From: Pseudomonas sp. UBA1879
GTDB taxonomy: Bacteria; Pseudomonadota; Gammaproteobacteria; Pseudomonadales; Pseudomonadaceae
Assembly (NCBI RefSeq): GCF_002338065.1
Contig: NZ_DDHJ01000004.1
Span: 449,943-513,942 of the forward strand
Direction of reading: 5' to 3'
Length of the DNA stretch: 64,000 bases
Shown piece after piece: positions 51,756 through 60,884 of this stretch. Under the pieces are notes generated by a model. The model did no database searches. It saw only the letters and a program-made list of their open reading frames with translations, and had not been told where the DNA came from. Positions within the stretch are counted from its first letter, which is position 1, and every line of letters starts with the position of its first letter. Position numbers and translations under genes: made by a program.

Positions 51756-51888
51756 TGTGAATTAAGTTACACCATTGGTATCGCAAGGATCGTCGCTCAG
51801 TAGGCGTCCTGCACCGGCAGCGTTTGAGTGAGGAAATGGAGAAGACATGTGGCCAACCAACCGCTTCGGGTCGGTAGCTGTCTGCCGA

Positions 51889-51970
51889 GGTCGGGAAGTC
51901 GAGCAGATCCAGACCGGTCTTTACCAGCTCCGGGTTGATGATGAGAACGTCGATGCCGCGATCAACCTGG
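51889..51970. repeat. 82-bp helicase-derived direct repeat, copy 2
   Basis: 80 of 82 bases match 25256-25337 in the same orientation. The flanks are unrelated; the right end directly abuts the terminator of the RTX gene. Confidence 0.95.
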
Positions 51971-52001
51971 AGAAACAAAGCTGCCCCGATATCAGGGCAG
52001 C
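51971..52001 (-). terminator. Terminator of the RTX gene
   Basis: On the minus strand GCTGCCC-TGATATCG-GGGCAGC is followed by TTTGTTTCT. It is 37 bp past the RTX stop. Confidence 0.75.
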
Positions 52002-52037
52002 CTGCGTCGGGTTCGTCGTATTATGCGACGCGCATGG

Positions 52038-53018
52038 TCAGGCCAGGCCTGAAGGCGTGTGCTCAGCGATGCCGAGTAATTGGATGGCCACAGCGTCGTC
52101 CGCCGGCGCAGGGGCATGCAGTGTTGCTTGGTCGCTCGGTGCCGTGGCTGCTGTGGAAGCAAATGCAATGCCGTCGCCTTTAAGGTATTGGCTGACATCG
52201 CCCTTGAATGACACCTGAAAACGGCTGCCGCTTTCATCGGTGTCATAGGACTTGAGGTAGGTACGGGCGCCTGCGGCATCAACCTCGACCCTCAGCGTAT
52301 GGTCATGGCCGTTACCCAGTCCGGTGAACCCCAGGGCAGAGACGTCAATGCGGTCCTCTCCCGAAAAATCCAGGATCAAGTCGGATTGGCTAAGGCCGTC
52401 CCGTTGATAGCTGTCGTTAAGGTGGTCGTAGACAAAAGTGTCAGCACCCGCGCCCCCCGTGAGGGTATTGGCCCCTGGACCACTGTTGATGATGTCTGCC
52501 CCGCTGTTAGTGATGATCCGATCTTGAGTGAGGTACTGGCTGACATCCCCTTCAAAAGCCAGCTGAAAGCGGTCACCTCCTTCGTCGTATGCGTAAGACT
52601 TGAGATAGGTGCGGGTACCTGCGTCGTTGACCTCGACTCTCAACGTATGATCGTGGCCATTGCCTAATCCGGTGAATCCTAAGGCAGATACATCAATGCG
52701 GTCGTCGCTTGAGAAGTCCAGGATCAAATCTGAAAAGCTCGTACCGCCGCCTTCATGACTCTCGCTAATATTCGAAAAAACGAAAGTGTCGGCACCCTTG
52801 CCGCCCGCGAGTGTGTCGCGGCCCAATCCACCGGCTATGACGTCATTGCCGTCGTCGCCGTACAGGTGGTCATTGCCCCCGCCGCCGTAGATGACGTCGT
52901 CACCGCCTGCGCCATGAATGCTTTCGCCAATGGCAGTGCCGTTTAAGACATCCGGGCCGTCAGTCCCGGCCACGAGTAGGGTGTCGGTATCAGTCGCTGT
53001 GGGTTTAACCAGGCTCAT
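52038..53018 (-). CDS. RTX calcium-binding repeat protein, probably type I secreted
   Basis: 326 aa. Nonapeptide repeats G-G-x-G-N/D-D-x-L/I (G-G-A/G-G-D-D-V-I-Y-G-G-G-G-N-D-H-L-Y-G-D-D-G-N-D) lie near residues 34-66, then two copies of a module of about 100 residues (I-L-D-F-S-x-x-D-R-I-D-V-S-A-L-G-F-T-G-L-G) like the serralysin/epimerase C-terminal domain. There is no signal peptide and no catalytic domain. Such proteins leave by a type I system using a C-terminal signal; no T1SS genes are nearby. Confidence 0.85.
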   Translation of the reverse strand: MSLVKPTATDTDTLLVAGTDGPDVLNGTAIGESIHGAGGDDVIYGGGGNDHLYGDDGNDVIAGGLGRDTLAGGKGADTFVFSNISESHEGGGTSFSDLILDFSSDDRIDVSALGFTGLGNGHDHTLRVEVNDAGTRTYLKSYAYDEGGDRFQLAFEGDVSQYLTQDRIITNSGADIINSGPGANTLTGGAGADTFVYDHLNDSYQRDGLSQSDLILDFSGEDRIDVSALGFTGLGNGHDHTLRVEVDAAGARTYLKSYDTDESGSRFQVSFKGDVSQYLKGDGIAFASTAATAPSDQATLHAPAPADDAVAIQLLGIAEHTPSGLA

Positions 53019-53336
53019 GATTTACTCCAATGGTTGAAATTTGCAGGACGCTCACGATGCCGCGCACGCTTGGCATCGTTCGCCGACTGTTTCAAACATG
53101 AGTCAGACCGCGCGAATGCCTCGGCATTTGATTAGCCGCGCGTGCGCCGATGAAGGGTATGTCTGCAGATTCTGCAATGGAGGATCGGATGCGTAAGCTA
53201 TCGCGTCACCATGGCCCCAGGCCCGTCCGGCTCAGCTGCGATTATTCGCGCCAACTTCAGCTGATGAATGGTCAAGTTTGAGAGCAGCGTTGTCCGGAGG
53301 GTTTGAACAGCTCAATCTCTGATGCACTGAACTGCG
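53019..53336. other. Gap between RTX and kinase genes
   Basis: No gene or clear motif was seen; the left end holds the RTX promoter. Confidence 0.4.
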
Positions 53337-54647
53337 CTACACCACTTCAGGCACAGCAATAGGGCCTAGTATCCGCAGGTATAGGCTGACGGTGGTGCCT
53401 TCTCCCTGCGCGGTCTCAACACGCACGTCACCACCGGATTTGAAGGCAAAATCCTTCGCTTGTGCCAAGCCCAGGCCGGTGCCTTTGCCAACAGGTTTTG
53501 TCGTGAAGAACGGCTCGAATGCCCTGGCCACTGTTTCCGCAGCCATTCCGGGTCCGTCATCGCATACGCTTAAAACGATATAGTCGCCCGCCGCCAATGT
53601 TGGATCGCTCTCCACATGCTGCCATCGAGTCGCTACGTGAATGCGGCCCACACCGGTAATCGCATCTTGCGCGTTGGATAAGAGGTTCATAACGACCGCA
53701 TGCAATTGGACTTCGACGCACATCACGCCCCATCCCCATGCAGTGAAATCGAATGAAAGGGTGATATGGGGGCCCACGGCGTTTCGCATTGAAGCCTGCG
53801 CGGCATGGAGACGCGAGGATATGTCGATGCAGATAACCTCCGGACCGTCCCCGCGTACACTCGATAGCAGATAGTGTATGAGCTGACGGCCTTGCTCGAT
53901 GGATTGCAAACCTGCCGCAGCAAAGCGTTCCACATCTACCGGACGCCGTGACCGCAGACGCATCATTTCGAGCGCGGTTCCTACGCCTTGGAGCAGATTG
54001 TTGAAGTCATGGGCGATGCTGGCGGTGAGCATACCCAGCGAAGAAATGCGTTTGGAGTGGTCAAGTTGCGACTTTGCCTCATCGCGGCTGTGCGCGAGTC
54101 GATCGAGCTGACTGTGCAGTCGTGTCACTTGTTCGTCGCGCTGAAGCTGGAGAAGTCGTGCGTCGAGCAATGCGGCAGCCTGACGCGCCAGCGCCTGCAA
54201 CGCGGTAACCTGAGATTCGGACAACTGTCGAGGCTTCACGTCGATGACGCAGACTGTGCCCAACGCGTGGCCGTCCTCCGTGACGATCGGCGCGCCGGCA
54301 TAGAAACGTATATAAGGAGGGCCGTTTACCAGAGGACTGTAGGCAAAACGCGCATCTGCAGTAGCGTCTTCTATCACCATGACGTCAGTGGGTTGGAGAA
54401 TGGCGTGAGCACAGAACGCCAGGTCTCTGTGTGTTTCCTGCACGTCCAGGCCGATACAGGATTTGAACCACTGGCGGTCGCGGTCAACGAGAGAAACCAA
54501 TGCGATTGGCACATCACACAGGGTCGTGGCCAGTAGCACGATGTCCTCAAACACCTTTTCAGGAACACTGTCCAGTACCTTCAGGTGTTCTAGCGATTGG
54601 ACCCGTTCTTCCTCGTTGAAAGGGAAGGGCGCTGGTTGATGGGCCAT
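53337..54647 (-). CDS. GAF-domain histidine kinase
   Basis: 436 aa. The N-terminal GAF domain (about residues 25-165) has the D-R-D-R-Q-W-F-K-S-x-x-G motif. A coiled-coil linker precedes the HisKA domain with His in I-A-H-D-F-N-N-L-L-Q-G. The ATPase domain has N-L-L-S-N-A-Q-D-A, C-D-D-G-P-G-M and G-T-G-L-G-L-A-Q-A-K. There is no membrane segment, so it senses a cytoplasmic ligand or redox signal. The H-D-F-N-N box is shared with the LOV kinase at 28230. No response regulator gene is adjacent. Confidence 0.9.
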   Translation of the reverse strand: MAHQPAPFPFNEEERVQSLEHLKVLDSVPEKVFEDIVLLATTLCDVPIALVSLVDRDRQWFKSCIGLDVQETHRDLAFCAHAILQPTDVMVIEDATADARFAYSPLVNGPPYIRFYAGAPIVTEDGHALGTVCVIDVKPRQLSESQVTALQALARQAAALLDARLLQLQRDEQVTRLHSQLDRLAHSRDEAKSQLDHSKRISSLGMLTASIAHDFNNLLQGVGTALEMMRLRSRRPVDVERFAAAGLQSIEQGRQLIHYLLSSVRGDGPEVICIDISSRLHAAQASMRNAVGPHITLSFDFTAWGWGVMCVEVQLHAVVMNLLSNAQDAITGVGRIHVATRWQHVESDPTLAAGDYIVLSVCDDGPGMAAETVARAFEPFFTTKPVGKGTGLGLAQAKDFAFKSGGDVRVETAQGEGTTVSLYLRILGPIAVPEVV

Positions 54648-54973
54648 TGCTTTACCAAAGGATGAAATATTCGTTTCGCATGATGCGCCGGGCCGCCGTC
54701 TGTCGCAAGGACAGTCATCTGTCTAGATATTGACTGGCGCCTTTCGTTCAACCGCTTAGCATTAAGGACTGCTCGCTTGCCGGGCGCCCGGGATGAGTCT
54801 TTGACGATTTCAATCAGCCGTTCACCGGCATATGCAACTGTCGCGCAACCTGTATGTCTGACCCATCCGTGAAATCAGCTGTAGCAGCAGCCCGCGCATC
54901 TCGCTGATACTTCAGCCGCGAGCGTGCGCTGCGCGAGTAATAGAATTCTAATAACTATTAAGGACGTTGGAGA
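54648..54973. other. Shared promoter region of kinase and inaA-like genes
   Basis: No gene. An AT-rich patch (54940-54965) with TAATAG and TAACTATTAA words directly precedes the inaA-like start; promoter boxes could not be assigned with confidence. Confidence 0.4.
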
Positions 54974-55651
54974 ATGGAAGGCCTTACCTCGTTAGGTTTC
55001 GATCATTGGTGGAATACGAAAGGGCCTTGGGTCGAAGAACCCAACGAACGTCGAAGTGGTACTAGCGGTGTCCAGAAGGTGATGCAGGGTGACACGCTGT
55101 TCTACGTGAAACGACAGATAGGGCATACCTACCGTAGTCTTCGCTACCCGTTTGGTCGGCCAACGGTCATTAGAGAAGGCAAGGCATTAGACCGTCTTTA
55201 CGCGCTAGGCGTTAAAGCGCCTCAAACGGTTTTCTATGGGGCACGGAAAGTAAACGGTCAATGGCAAGGTCTGCTGGTTACCCGCGAGTTGGCAGGCTTT
55301 CGTGACCTGGACACGTGGCTGGCTGATCAGAGTAATCTTTCGCAAGAGAACCACCTGCTTATCCTGACGAATCTTGCTGTGATGCTGGCCAAACTTCATC
55401 GAGGACGTCAGCAGCACGGATGCATGCGCGCCAAACATGTCTTCATTAATCCGAGCGTCATAGACAACTTTTCAAACTTTGAACTGGCCCTGCTCGACCT
55501 CGAAAAATCACGGCCCAGACTTTCCAAAGGCCGAGCTGCGCGCCACGATGTGCGCCAACTGCGCCGCCACTCTCCGTGGAACGACGCGCAATGGAGTTTC
55601 TTTTTAGATCGCTATGAGCAAGAAGCAGGTCGCGGTGTTCCACTCAAGTAG
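54974..55651 (+). CDS. InaA-like protein, Kdo/WaaP lipopolysaccharide-kinase fold
   Basis: 225 aa. The kinase-like fold is recognisable by Y-V-K-R-Q-I-G-H-T-Y-R (Lys-containing strand), R-E-G-K-A-L-D-R-L (helix C Glu), L-A-K-L-H-R-G-R-Q-Q-H-G-C-M-R-A-K-H-V-F (catalytic loop) and L-L-D-L-E-K-S-R (metal Asp). InaA proteins of Pseudomonas are induced by weak acids and stress. GGAG site at the ATG. A broken relative lies at 28020. Confidence 0.85.
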   Translation: MEGLTSLGFDHWWNTKGPWVEEPNERRSGTSGVQKVMQGDTLFYVKRQIGHTYRSLRYPFGRPTVIREGKALDRLYALGVKAPQTVFYGARKVNGQWQGLLVTRELAGFRDLDTWLADQSNLSQENHLLILTNLAVMLAKLHRGRQQHGCMRAKHVFINPSVIDNFSNFELALLDLEKSRPRLSKGRAARHDVRQLRRHSPWNDAQWSFFLDRYEQEAGRGVPLK

Positions 55652-55708
55652 AGCTGCGCGCTTTTTCGGCGGGTCCGCTGCGAAGCGGCGATTGGCCAAT
55701 GGTGCACA

Positions 55709-56746
55709 TCAGGTCGGTAAAGTCCGGCGATAGTCTTTAGTGGTTTTTCCAGTCCACCGCTTGAAGGCACGCCTGAAGTTGGTGGGTTCAGAAAAGCCCA
55801 ACAGCAGTGCAATGTCGTCGGTGCTCATCACGGTTGTTTTCAAATATTCGATGGCGAGGGAGCAACGCACGTCGTCAACAATCGCAACGAACGAAGTCTC
55901 TTCGTCCTGAAGCTTTCGGCGCAGGCTGCGCGTGGTCATGTGCAGCGCTTCGGCCACCGCTTCCATACTCGGAAATGTCCCTGGTGTGTGCATCAGCATC
56001 TGATAGACCTCGCCTGAAATGCCCGAGGACACCTTGGCCTGACCAATCAGGCGTTCACAGGTTTCTTGCAGAACCGATGCGGTCAGACGATGCGCCAAAT
56101 GGGGCTTCTGGTCGAGAATCGAGCTGTCGTAATGCAATTCGCACCGGTCATGATCGAAGGTGCAAGGGCACCCCAGATACTCCGGGTAGAGGTGAGCATG
56201 CGCCGGGGCAGGGTAGGAAAAGCAGGCTTTGACAGGAGGGCAACTCTGACCGAAGACATCCTGTAGATGGGTGACGTGTTGCGTGAATTGCTGCTCGATC
56301 CAGAACTGTTTTATTTCTTTCGACGGACTGGGCGTCGAGGCGTCGGGAAAGGTCCAGACCGCTTTGTCTTCATACTCCTGCCACTCGATGGTGAGGGTCG
56401 GCGTCGCCAGCGCGTGATACTTGACCCCTAACCTGAAGTAATCGCGCAGCGACAGGCAGGACATCAGCGCATAGCCGTACATGCCGTAGGCAGACAAGTG
56501 CAGGCGAGCGCCCGTCTTGAAGGGCGTTGCCGGGTCTTGGGAAAGCGAAACCGCATTGCCACATACCGTCGCGTACTGGCGCACCGAGGTCAGCGTGGTC
56601 GCATCCTGGATCTGATGCTCGTCAACGCCACTTCCTCTCAGGCTGGCCTCAGCCGGGATGCCTTGTTCACTGAGCACTTCAACCAATGCGGCGATCTTGT
56701 ACGGCGCGTAAATGCGCTCATTGAACAACGGCAATCGCCGGGTCAT
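55709..56746 (-). CDS. AraC-family regulator with arabinose-binding-like N-domain
   Basis: 345 aa. The N-terminal domain (I-A-A-L-V-E-V-L-S-E-Q-G-I) is the OruR/ArgR-like sensory type; the C-terminal helix-turn-helix has A-E-A-L-H-M-T-T-R-S-L-R-R-K-L and L-L-G-F-S-E-P-T-N-F-R-R-A-F-K-R-W. AGGAG before ATG 56746. Divergent from the BKACE operon, with a two-copy direct repeat in between. Confidence 0.92.
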   Translation of the reverse strand: MTRRLPLFNERIYAPYKIAALVEVLSEQGIPAEASLRGSGVDEHQIQDATTLTSVRQYATVCGNAVSLSQDPATPFKTGARLHLSAYGMYGYALMSCLSLRDYFRLGVKYHALATPTLTIEWQEYEDKAVWTFPDASTPSPSKEIKQFWIEQQFTQHVTHLQDVFGQSCPPVKACFSYPAPAHAHLYPEYLGCPCTFDHDRCELHYDSSILDQKPHLAHRLTASVLQETCERLIGQAKVSSGISGEVYQMLMHTPGTFPSMEAVAEALHMTTRSLRRKLQDEETSFVAIVDDVRCSLAIEYLKTTVMSTDDIALLLGFSEPTNFRRAFKRWTGKTTKDYRRTLPT

Positions 56747-56763
56747 CGGCCAGCTCCTATGAA

Positions 56764-56800
56764 TGTCCCGTAAGGATCTCTTACTGTCCGGTAATGATCT
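56764..56800. promoter_or_regulatory. Tandem AraC-type direct repeats
   Basis: TGTCCCGTAAGGATCT (56764-56779) and TGTCCGGTAATGATCT (56785-56800) match in 14 of 16 positions and are exactly 21 bp apart, two turns of the helix. They lie between the divergent AraC and BKACE genes, close to the araC start. Confidence 0.7.
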
Positions 56801-56902
56801 TACCGTGCTCCTGAAAACTCAATAAGCTTGACCTCACAACGAGCGGCTGCGAGTCAACGCCATCGCGCCGATCCTGCCCAATAAGAACAAGGTCGTCCCG
56901 CC

Positions 56903-57841
56903 ATGAGTCAGCCGAGCCGTAAGGTCATCATCTCCTGCGCCATCACCGGTGCAACGCACACTCCGACGATGTCCGAGTACCTGCCTGTCACGCCTGCCGA
57001 GATCGCAGAGCAGTCCATCGAAGCGGCCGAAGCCGGTGCAGCCATTCTGCATTTGCATGCTCGCGATCCCGGGGATGGCCGGCCCACACCCGACCCTGAA
57101 ATTTTCAGCGAATTCGTCCCGACGATTGCCCGCGCGACCGACGCGATCATCAACATCACTACCGGCGGCAGTACCCGGATGACGCTGGCTCAGCGTCTGG
57201 CTTATCCGTTGATTGCCAGGCCTGAACTCTGTTCGCTCAACATGGGATCAATGAATTTTTCGATTCATCCGATCGCCAGAAAGATCTCGTCCTGGGCTCA
57301 TGACTGGGAACGCGAGCATGTCGAAGGGATGGAAGATGTCGTGTTCAAAAACACGTTCAAGGACATCAAGCAGATCATGCAACAGTTGGGCGAACACGGG
57401 ACGCGCTTCGAGTTTGAATGCTACGACGTGGGGCATCTCTATAACCTCGCGCATTTCGTCGAGCAGGGGCTGGTGAAGCCGCCACTGTTCATCCAGTCAT
57501 GTTTTGGCATTCTGGGCGGCCTGGGTGCCGATCCCGAAAACCTGGTACTGATGCGTACCACCGCCGACCGACTCTTCGGGCGCGAGCATTACGAGTTTTC
57601 CATCCTGGGTGCAGGGCGTCACCAACTGCCGTTTGTCACCATGGGGGCGATCATGGGCGGCAATGTGCGCGTTGGCCTGGAAGACAGCATTTATCTGGCC
57701 AAAGGTGTGAAGGCCAGAACCAACGCCGAGCAGGTGCGCAAGGTTCGTCACATCCTCGAAGCGCTGTCATTTGAGATCGCGACCCCTGAAGAAGCCAGGC
57801 AGATGTTAAAGCTCAAGGGCAAGGACAACGTCCGCCTGTAA
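56903..57841 (+). CDS. Beta-keto acid cleavage enzyme (BKACE, DUF849)
   Basis: 312 aa. The zinc and catalytic segment H-L-H-A-R (about 50-54), T-T-G-G-S (beta-keto acid loop) and the C-terminal F-G-R-E-H-Y-E-F-S-I-L-G-A-G-R-H-Q motif identify the family, which condenses a beta-keto acid with acetyl-CoA to give acetoacetate and a new acyl-CoA. First gene of an operon with MFS and SDR genes, divergent from AraC. Subgroup (dehydrocarnitine, 3-keto-5-aminohexanoate or other) cannot be fixed by eye. Confidence 0.93.
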   Translation: MSQPSRKVIISCAITGATHTPTMSEYLPVTPAEIAEQSIEAAEAGAAILHLHARDPGDGRPTPDPEIFSEFVPTIARATDAIINITTGGSTRMTLAQRLAYPLIARPELCSLNMGSMNFSIHPIARKISSWAHDWEREHVEGMEDVVFKNTFKDIKQIMQQLGEHGTRFEFECYDVGHLYNLAHFVEQGLVKPPLFIQSCFGILGGLGADPENLVLMRTTADRLFGREHYEFSILGAGRHQLPFVTMGAIMGGNVRVGLEDSIYLAKGVKARTNAEQVRKVRHILEALSFEIATPEEARQMLKLKGKDNVRL

Positions 57842-57880
57842 TTGACCCTCTAATCCAGAACAACAAGAAGAGTTTCAACG

Positions 57881-59224
57881 ATGACGACTTCTCCCTTTGC
57901 CGCATCGATCCACGCGCTGGCGACCCGGCGAGCGATGGCTCGACTGATCCCGCTGATGTGCGCCATCTACTTCATGTCCTATCTCGACAGGACCAATGTC
58001 GCGCTGGCCAAGGCTGCACTGAATGCCGATCTGGGCATCAGTGCAGCGGCCTTCGGCTTGGGGGCAGGCATCTTCTTCATCGGATACGCATTGCTGGAGG
58101 TGCCGAGTAATCTGCTCGCCCACCGCATCGGCCCAAGGCGCTGGATCGCCAGAATTGCCGTGACGTGGGGCGCGTTGTCTTCAGCGATGATGTTCGTCCA
58201 GGGCGAATGGTCGTTCTATCTGCTTCGGGTCCTGCTGGGCATCGCCGAGGCCGGTTTGTTTCCGGCGCTGATGTACATGGTGACGTTATGGTTTGCGCCC
58301 AAGGATCGCGGGATTGCTATCGGCTGGATTTATATCGCTCCGGCGCTGGCGCTGGTGATTGGCAATCCCATCGGTGGCGCACTGATGCGCATGGATGGGA
58401 TCGGCGGGTTGCATGGCTGGCAGTGGATGTTTCTGCTGGAAGGACTGCCAAGCATCGTGGTCGGGGTGATCCTCTGGTTCAAACTTCCCGAACGGCCTCG
58501 GGATGCACGCTGGCTGACACAGACTGAAGCCGAGGCACTGGAGACGCATGCCCTGTTGCCCGGGCATGCCAACGCCCATCAGTATTCCGGCCATTGGGTA
58601 AAGGCGCTGACGCGTCCGACCACCCTCCTGATCGGCTCGATTTACTTCCTGAATCAGGTCGCGTTCGTAGGGCTGGTGTTCTTCACGCCTTCCATCATCC
58701 AGCAGATGCAGATGACCTCCACGCTGACGGTCGGATTGATGTCCAGCAGTGTGGGCTTCGGCTTTCTGGCGGGGGTTTTGATCCTGCCCAGGATTCACCG
58801 CAAGCTTGACCGTGACACCTACTCTCTGAGTCTTTTCACCGGAGGCCTGATCGTGAGTGCGGTCGCATTCACCCTGCTCGAGGCTGCCGGCGCCCGCATC
58901 GCATTATTCACTGCCACCTCCTTCTTCGCCGGAGGGGTGTTGCCGACCTATTGGGCGATCGCGATGAAGCGGCTTCAAGGCATCGAAGCGGCAGCGGGCC
59001 TGGCGTTCATCAATACGCTCGGACTGCTGGGTGGTTTTGTCGGGCCTTTTTTGTTCGGGCTTGTCGAGAAAGCCTCAGGCCTGAGTTCTTCCGGTTTTTT
59101 CGTGATCGTGGCAGCTGCCGTGCTTGGCCTGCTACTCGTACCCTTGTTGGGCATGGCCATCCGCGCAGAGGGCCGTCGTCCGGCGGTTGACGCGTCTGTT
59201 ATTCAAGGTGAGGAAGCGCTGTGA
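57881..59224 (+). CDS. MFS transporter of the BKACE operon
   Basis: 447 aa, twelve-helix ACS-type carrier with S-Y-L-D-R-T-N-V-A-L-A and R-R-W-I-A-R-I-A-V-T-W-G. It lies 39 bp after BKACE and overlaps the SDR gene by 4 nt (GTGA), so it should import the substrate of the pathway, a quaternary or carboxylated hydroxy acid by inference. Confidence 0.9.
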   Translation: MTTSPFAASIHALATRRAMARLIPLMCAIYFMSYLDRTNVALAKAALNADLGISAAAFGLGAGIFFIGYALLEVPSNLLAHRIGPRRWIARIAVTWGALSSAMMFVQGEWSFYLLRVLLGIAEAGLFPALMYMVTLWFAPKDRGIAIGWIYIAPALALVIGNPIGGALMRMDGIGGLHGWQWMFLLEGLPSIVVGVILWFKLPERPRDARWLTQTEAEALETHALLPGHANAHQYSGHWVKALTRPTTLLIGSIYFLNQVAFVGLVFFTPSIIQQMQMTSTLTVGLMSSSVGFGFLAGVLILPRIHRKLDRDTYSLSLFTGGLIVSAVAFTLLEAAGARIALFTATSFFAGGVLPTYWAIAMKRLQGIEAAAGLAFINTLGLLGGFVGPFLFGLVEKASGLSSSGFFVIVAAAVLGLLLVPLLGMAIRAEGRRPAVDASVIQGEEAL

Positions 59225-60012
59225 ACATTGTTGATCGACTCAAGCCCGCTGCGAATTTGAAAGTGCTGATAACCGGCGGCGCCGCTGGCATCGGCGCGGT
59301 CATCGCCAAGGCGTTTCATGAAATAGAAGCGCAGGTCTACATCTGCGACATTGATGCCGATGCCATCGAGCGCATCAAGCGCGAACATCCCGGAATGCAC
59401 GGTGGTGTTGCAGATGTCGGAATAAGGCAGCAGGTCGACCGGATCATGGATGAGGGGATTTCGCTATTAGGCGGCCTCGACGTTTTGGTGAATAACGCCG
59501 GGATCGCAGGCCCGACCGGTAGCCTCGAGGATCTGGTGGAGGCGGAATGGGAAGCCACCGTTTCGACCAATCTCAACAGCCAGTATTACGTCTTGCGCAA
59601 AGCGATTCCGTTTCTGAAACAGTCGAAACAGAGTCCGCACATCATCGCGATGTCTTCAGTCGCAGGGCGTCTGGGCTATCCGTTCAGAACGCCATATGCC
59701 TCCACGAAGTGGGCGATCATAGGCCTCATGAAGTCACTGGCTGGCGAACTGGGTCCGGATAACATTCGGGTCAACGCCATCCTGCCCGGCGTGGTGGCAG
59801 GCGAGCGGATGAATCGGGTGATCGATGCCCGCGCTCAGACGCTGGGGATCACGTTCGAGGCCATGCGTGACCAGTACCTGGAAAAGATCTCGCTGCGCCG
59901 AATGGTGACAATGGAGGATGTCGCGGCGATGGCGCTCTTTCTGTCCTCTCGGGCGGCGGCGAACATCAGCGGCCAGGCCATCAGCGTGGACGGCAATGTC
60001 GAGTACCTGTGA
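59221..60012 (+). CDS. SDR-family oxidoreductase (beta-hydroxyacid dehydrogenase-like)
   Basis: 263 aa. NAD(P) motif T-G-G-A-A-G-I-G, N-N-A-G strand, catalytic Ser in M-S-S-V-A-G and Y-A-S-T-K (Tyr/Lys pair). GTG start overlaps the MFS stop. In the operon context it probably oxidises a beta-hydroxy acid to the beta-keto acid that BKACE cleaves. Confidence 0.9.
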   Translation: MNIVDRLKPAANLKVLITGGAAGIGAVIAKAFHEIEAQVYICDIDADAIERIKREHPGMHGGVADVGIRQQVDRIMDEGISLLGGLDVLVNNAGIAGPTGSLEDLVEAEWEATVSTNLNSQYYVLRKAIPFLKQSKQSPHIIAMSSVAGRLGYPFRTPYASTKWAIIGLMKSLAGELGPDNIRVNAILPGVVAGERMNRVIDARAQTLGITFEAMRDQYLEKISLRRMVTMEDVAAMALFLSSRAAANISGQAISVDGNVEYL

Positions 60013-60187
60013 TGGCTTTCGCCAAATCGATTTGAAAACGTCGAGGCAGCCTCAACGGTTCGTCGACGGGGTGCAGCCTTTCAGGCAGTGCCATTGCGAA
60101 AGCTGTCTATTCGGCGAAACCTGTCCTCGGCCGAGTGAGACAGGCCGAGATCCAGATTTGGCGTACTTCAGCCATGTGTGATTCTGC

Positions 60188-60658
60188 TTAAAGCGTTGCG
60201 ATGCGATGCAGTTCGCGCTTGAGGGCTTCGGGGTCGAGGGAGCTGAATGGAAGCTCGAAGAAGGCTCGGCAGCGTCGTTCAATACGCGCCAAGGTTGCGA
60301 CAAATGCCGTGTTCACTGCCTCTTCTTCACCCACCACGTCTGAAGGATCTTCTAACCCCCAATGTGCCTTCAATGCGGGGCCGAAATAGACGGGGCAGGA
60401 TTCCCCAGCGGCCTTGTCGCAGACGGTGATAACGATGTCTGGAGGGCACTGCTCGAATGCATCGTTGCCTTTGCTGCTCAGCCCTTCGATTGAAATGCCC
60501 GCTTGCTGCAGGGTGGTCAGGCTACGAGGAAGCACCTGCCCTCTGGGGAAACTTCCGGAACTGACTGCCTCAAAGCCCGCGGGAGCCAAGTGGTTGAACA
60601 TCGCCTCGGAAAGAATGCTGCGGCAGCTGTTGGCCGTGCACATGAACAAAACTCTCAT
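60188..60658 (-). CDS. arsC: Arsenate reductase, low-molecular-weight phosphatase type
   Basis: 156 aa. The P-loop C-T-A-N-S-C-R (CX5R) is at the N-terminus, with two further Cys (C-P-P-D-I-V-I-T-V-C-D and S-C-P-V-Y-F) for the thioredoxin-type disulfide cascade. It reduces arsenate for export. AGGAG precedes ATG 60658. No arsB/acr3 or arsR gene is next to it, so the operon is incomplete here. Confidence 0.87.
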   Translation of the reverse strand: MRVLFMCTANSCRSILSEAMFNHLAPAGFEAVSSGSFPRGQVLPRSLTTLQQAGISIEGLSSKGNDAFEQCPPDIVITVCDKAAGESCPVYFGPALKAHWGLEDPSDVVGEEEAVNTAFVATLARIERRCRAFFELPFSSLDPEALKRELHRIATL

Positions 60659-60884
60659 GAAAAGCTCCTGCCGCGCAGAGGCGGGCATCACAGGTCGAAT
60701 AGCAACAGGCGAATGCGGATGCAGGCCCGTACAGGTTTGGGATGGCGTCCTCGCACTCAATCGATCCATAAATTCCTCATGCCAATTTCGATCCAGGCTC
60801 ACGAATGGCGTAACGTGGTCTTTTGGCGCGTGCGTATATTGCCCAAGCAGCAGTCCTGTATACGCATGTACGCCGCTCGGTGCG

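Noticed and set aside
60660..60884. Gene between arsC and the AraC-cupin regulator
   Set aside because: The in-frame extension upstream of arsC has no ribosome-binding site or recognisable domain, while arsC has a strong site at 60658.
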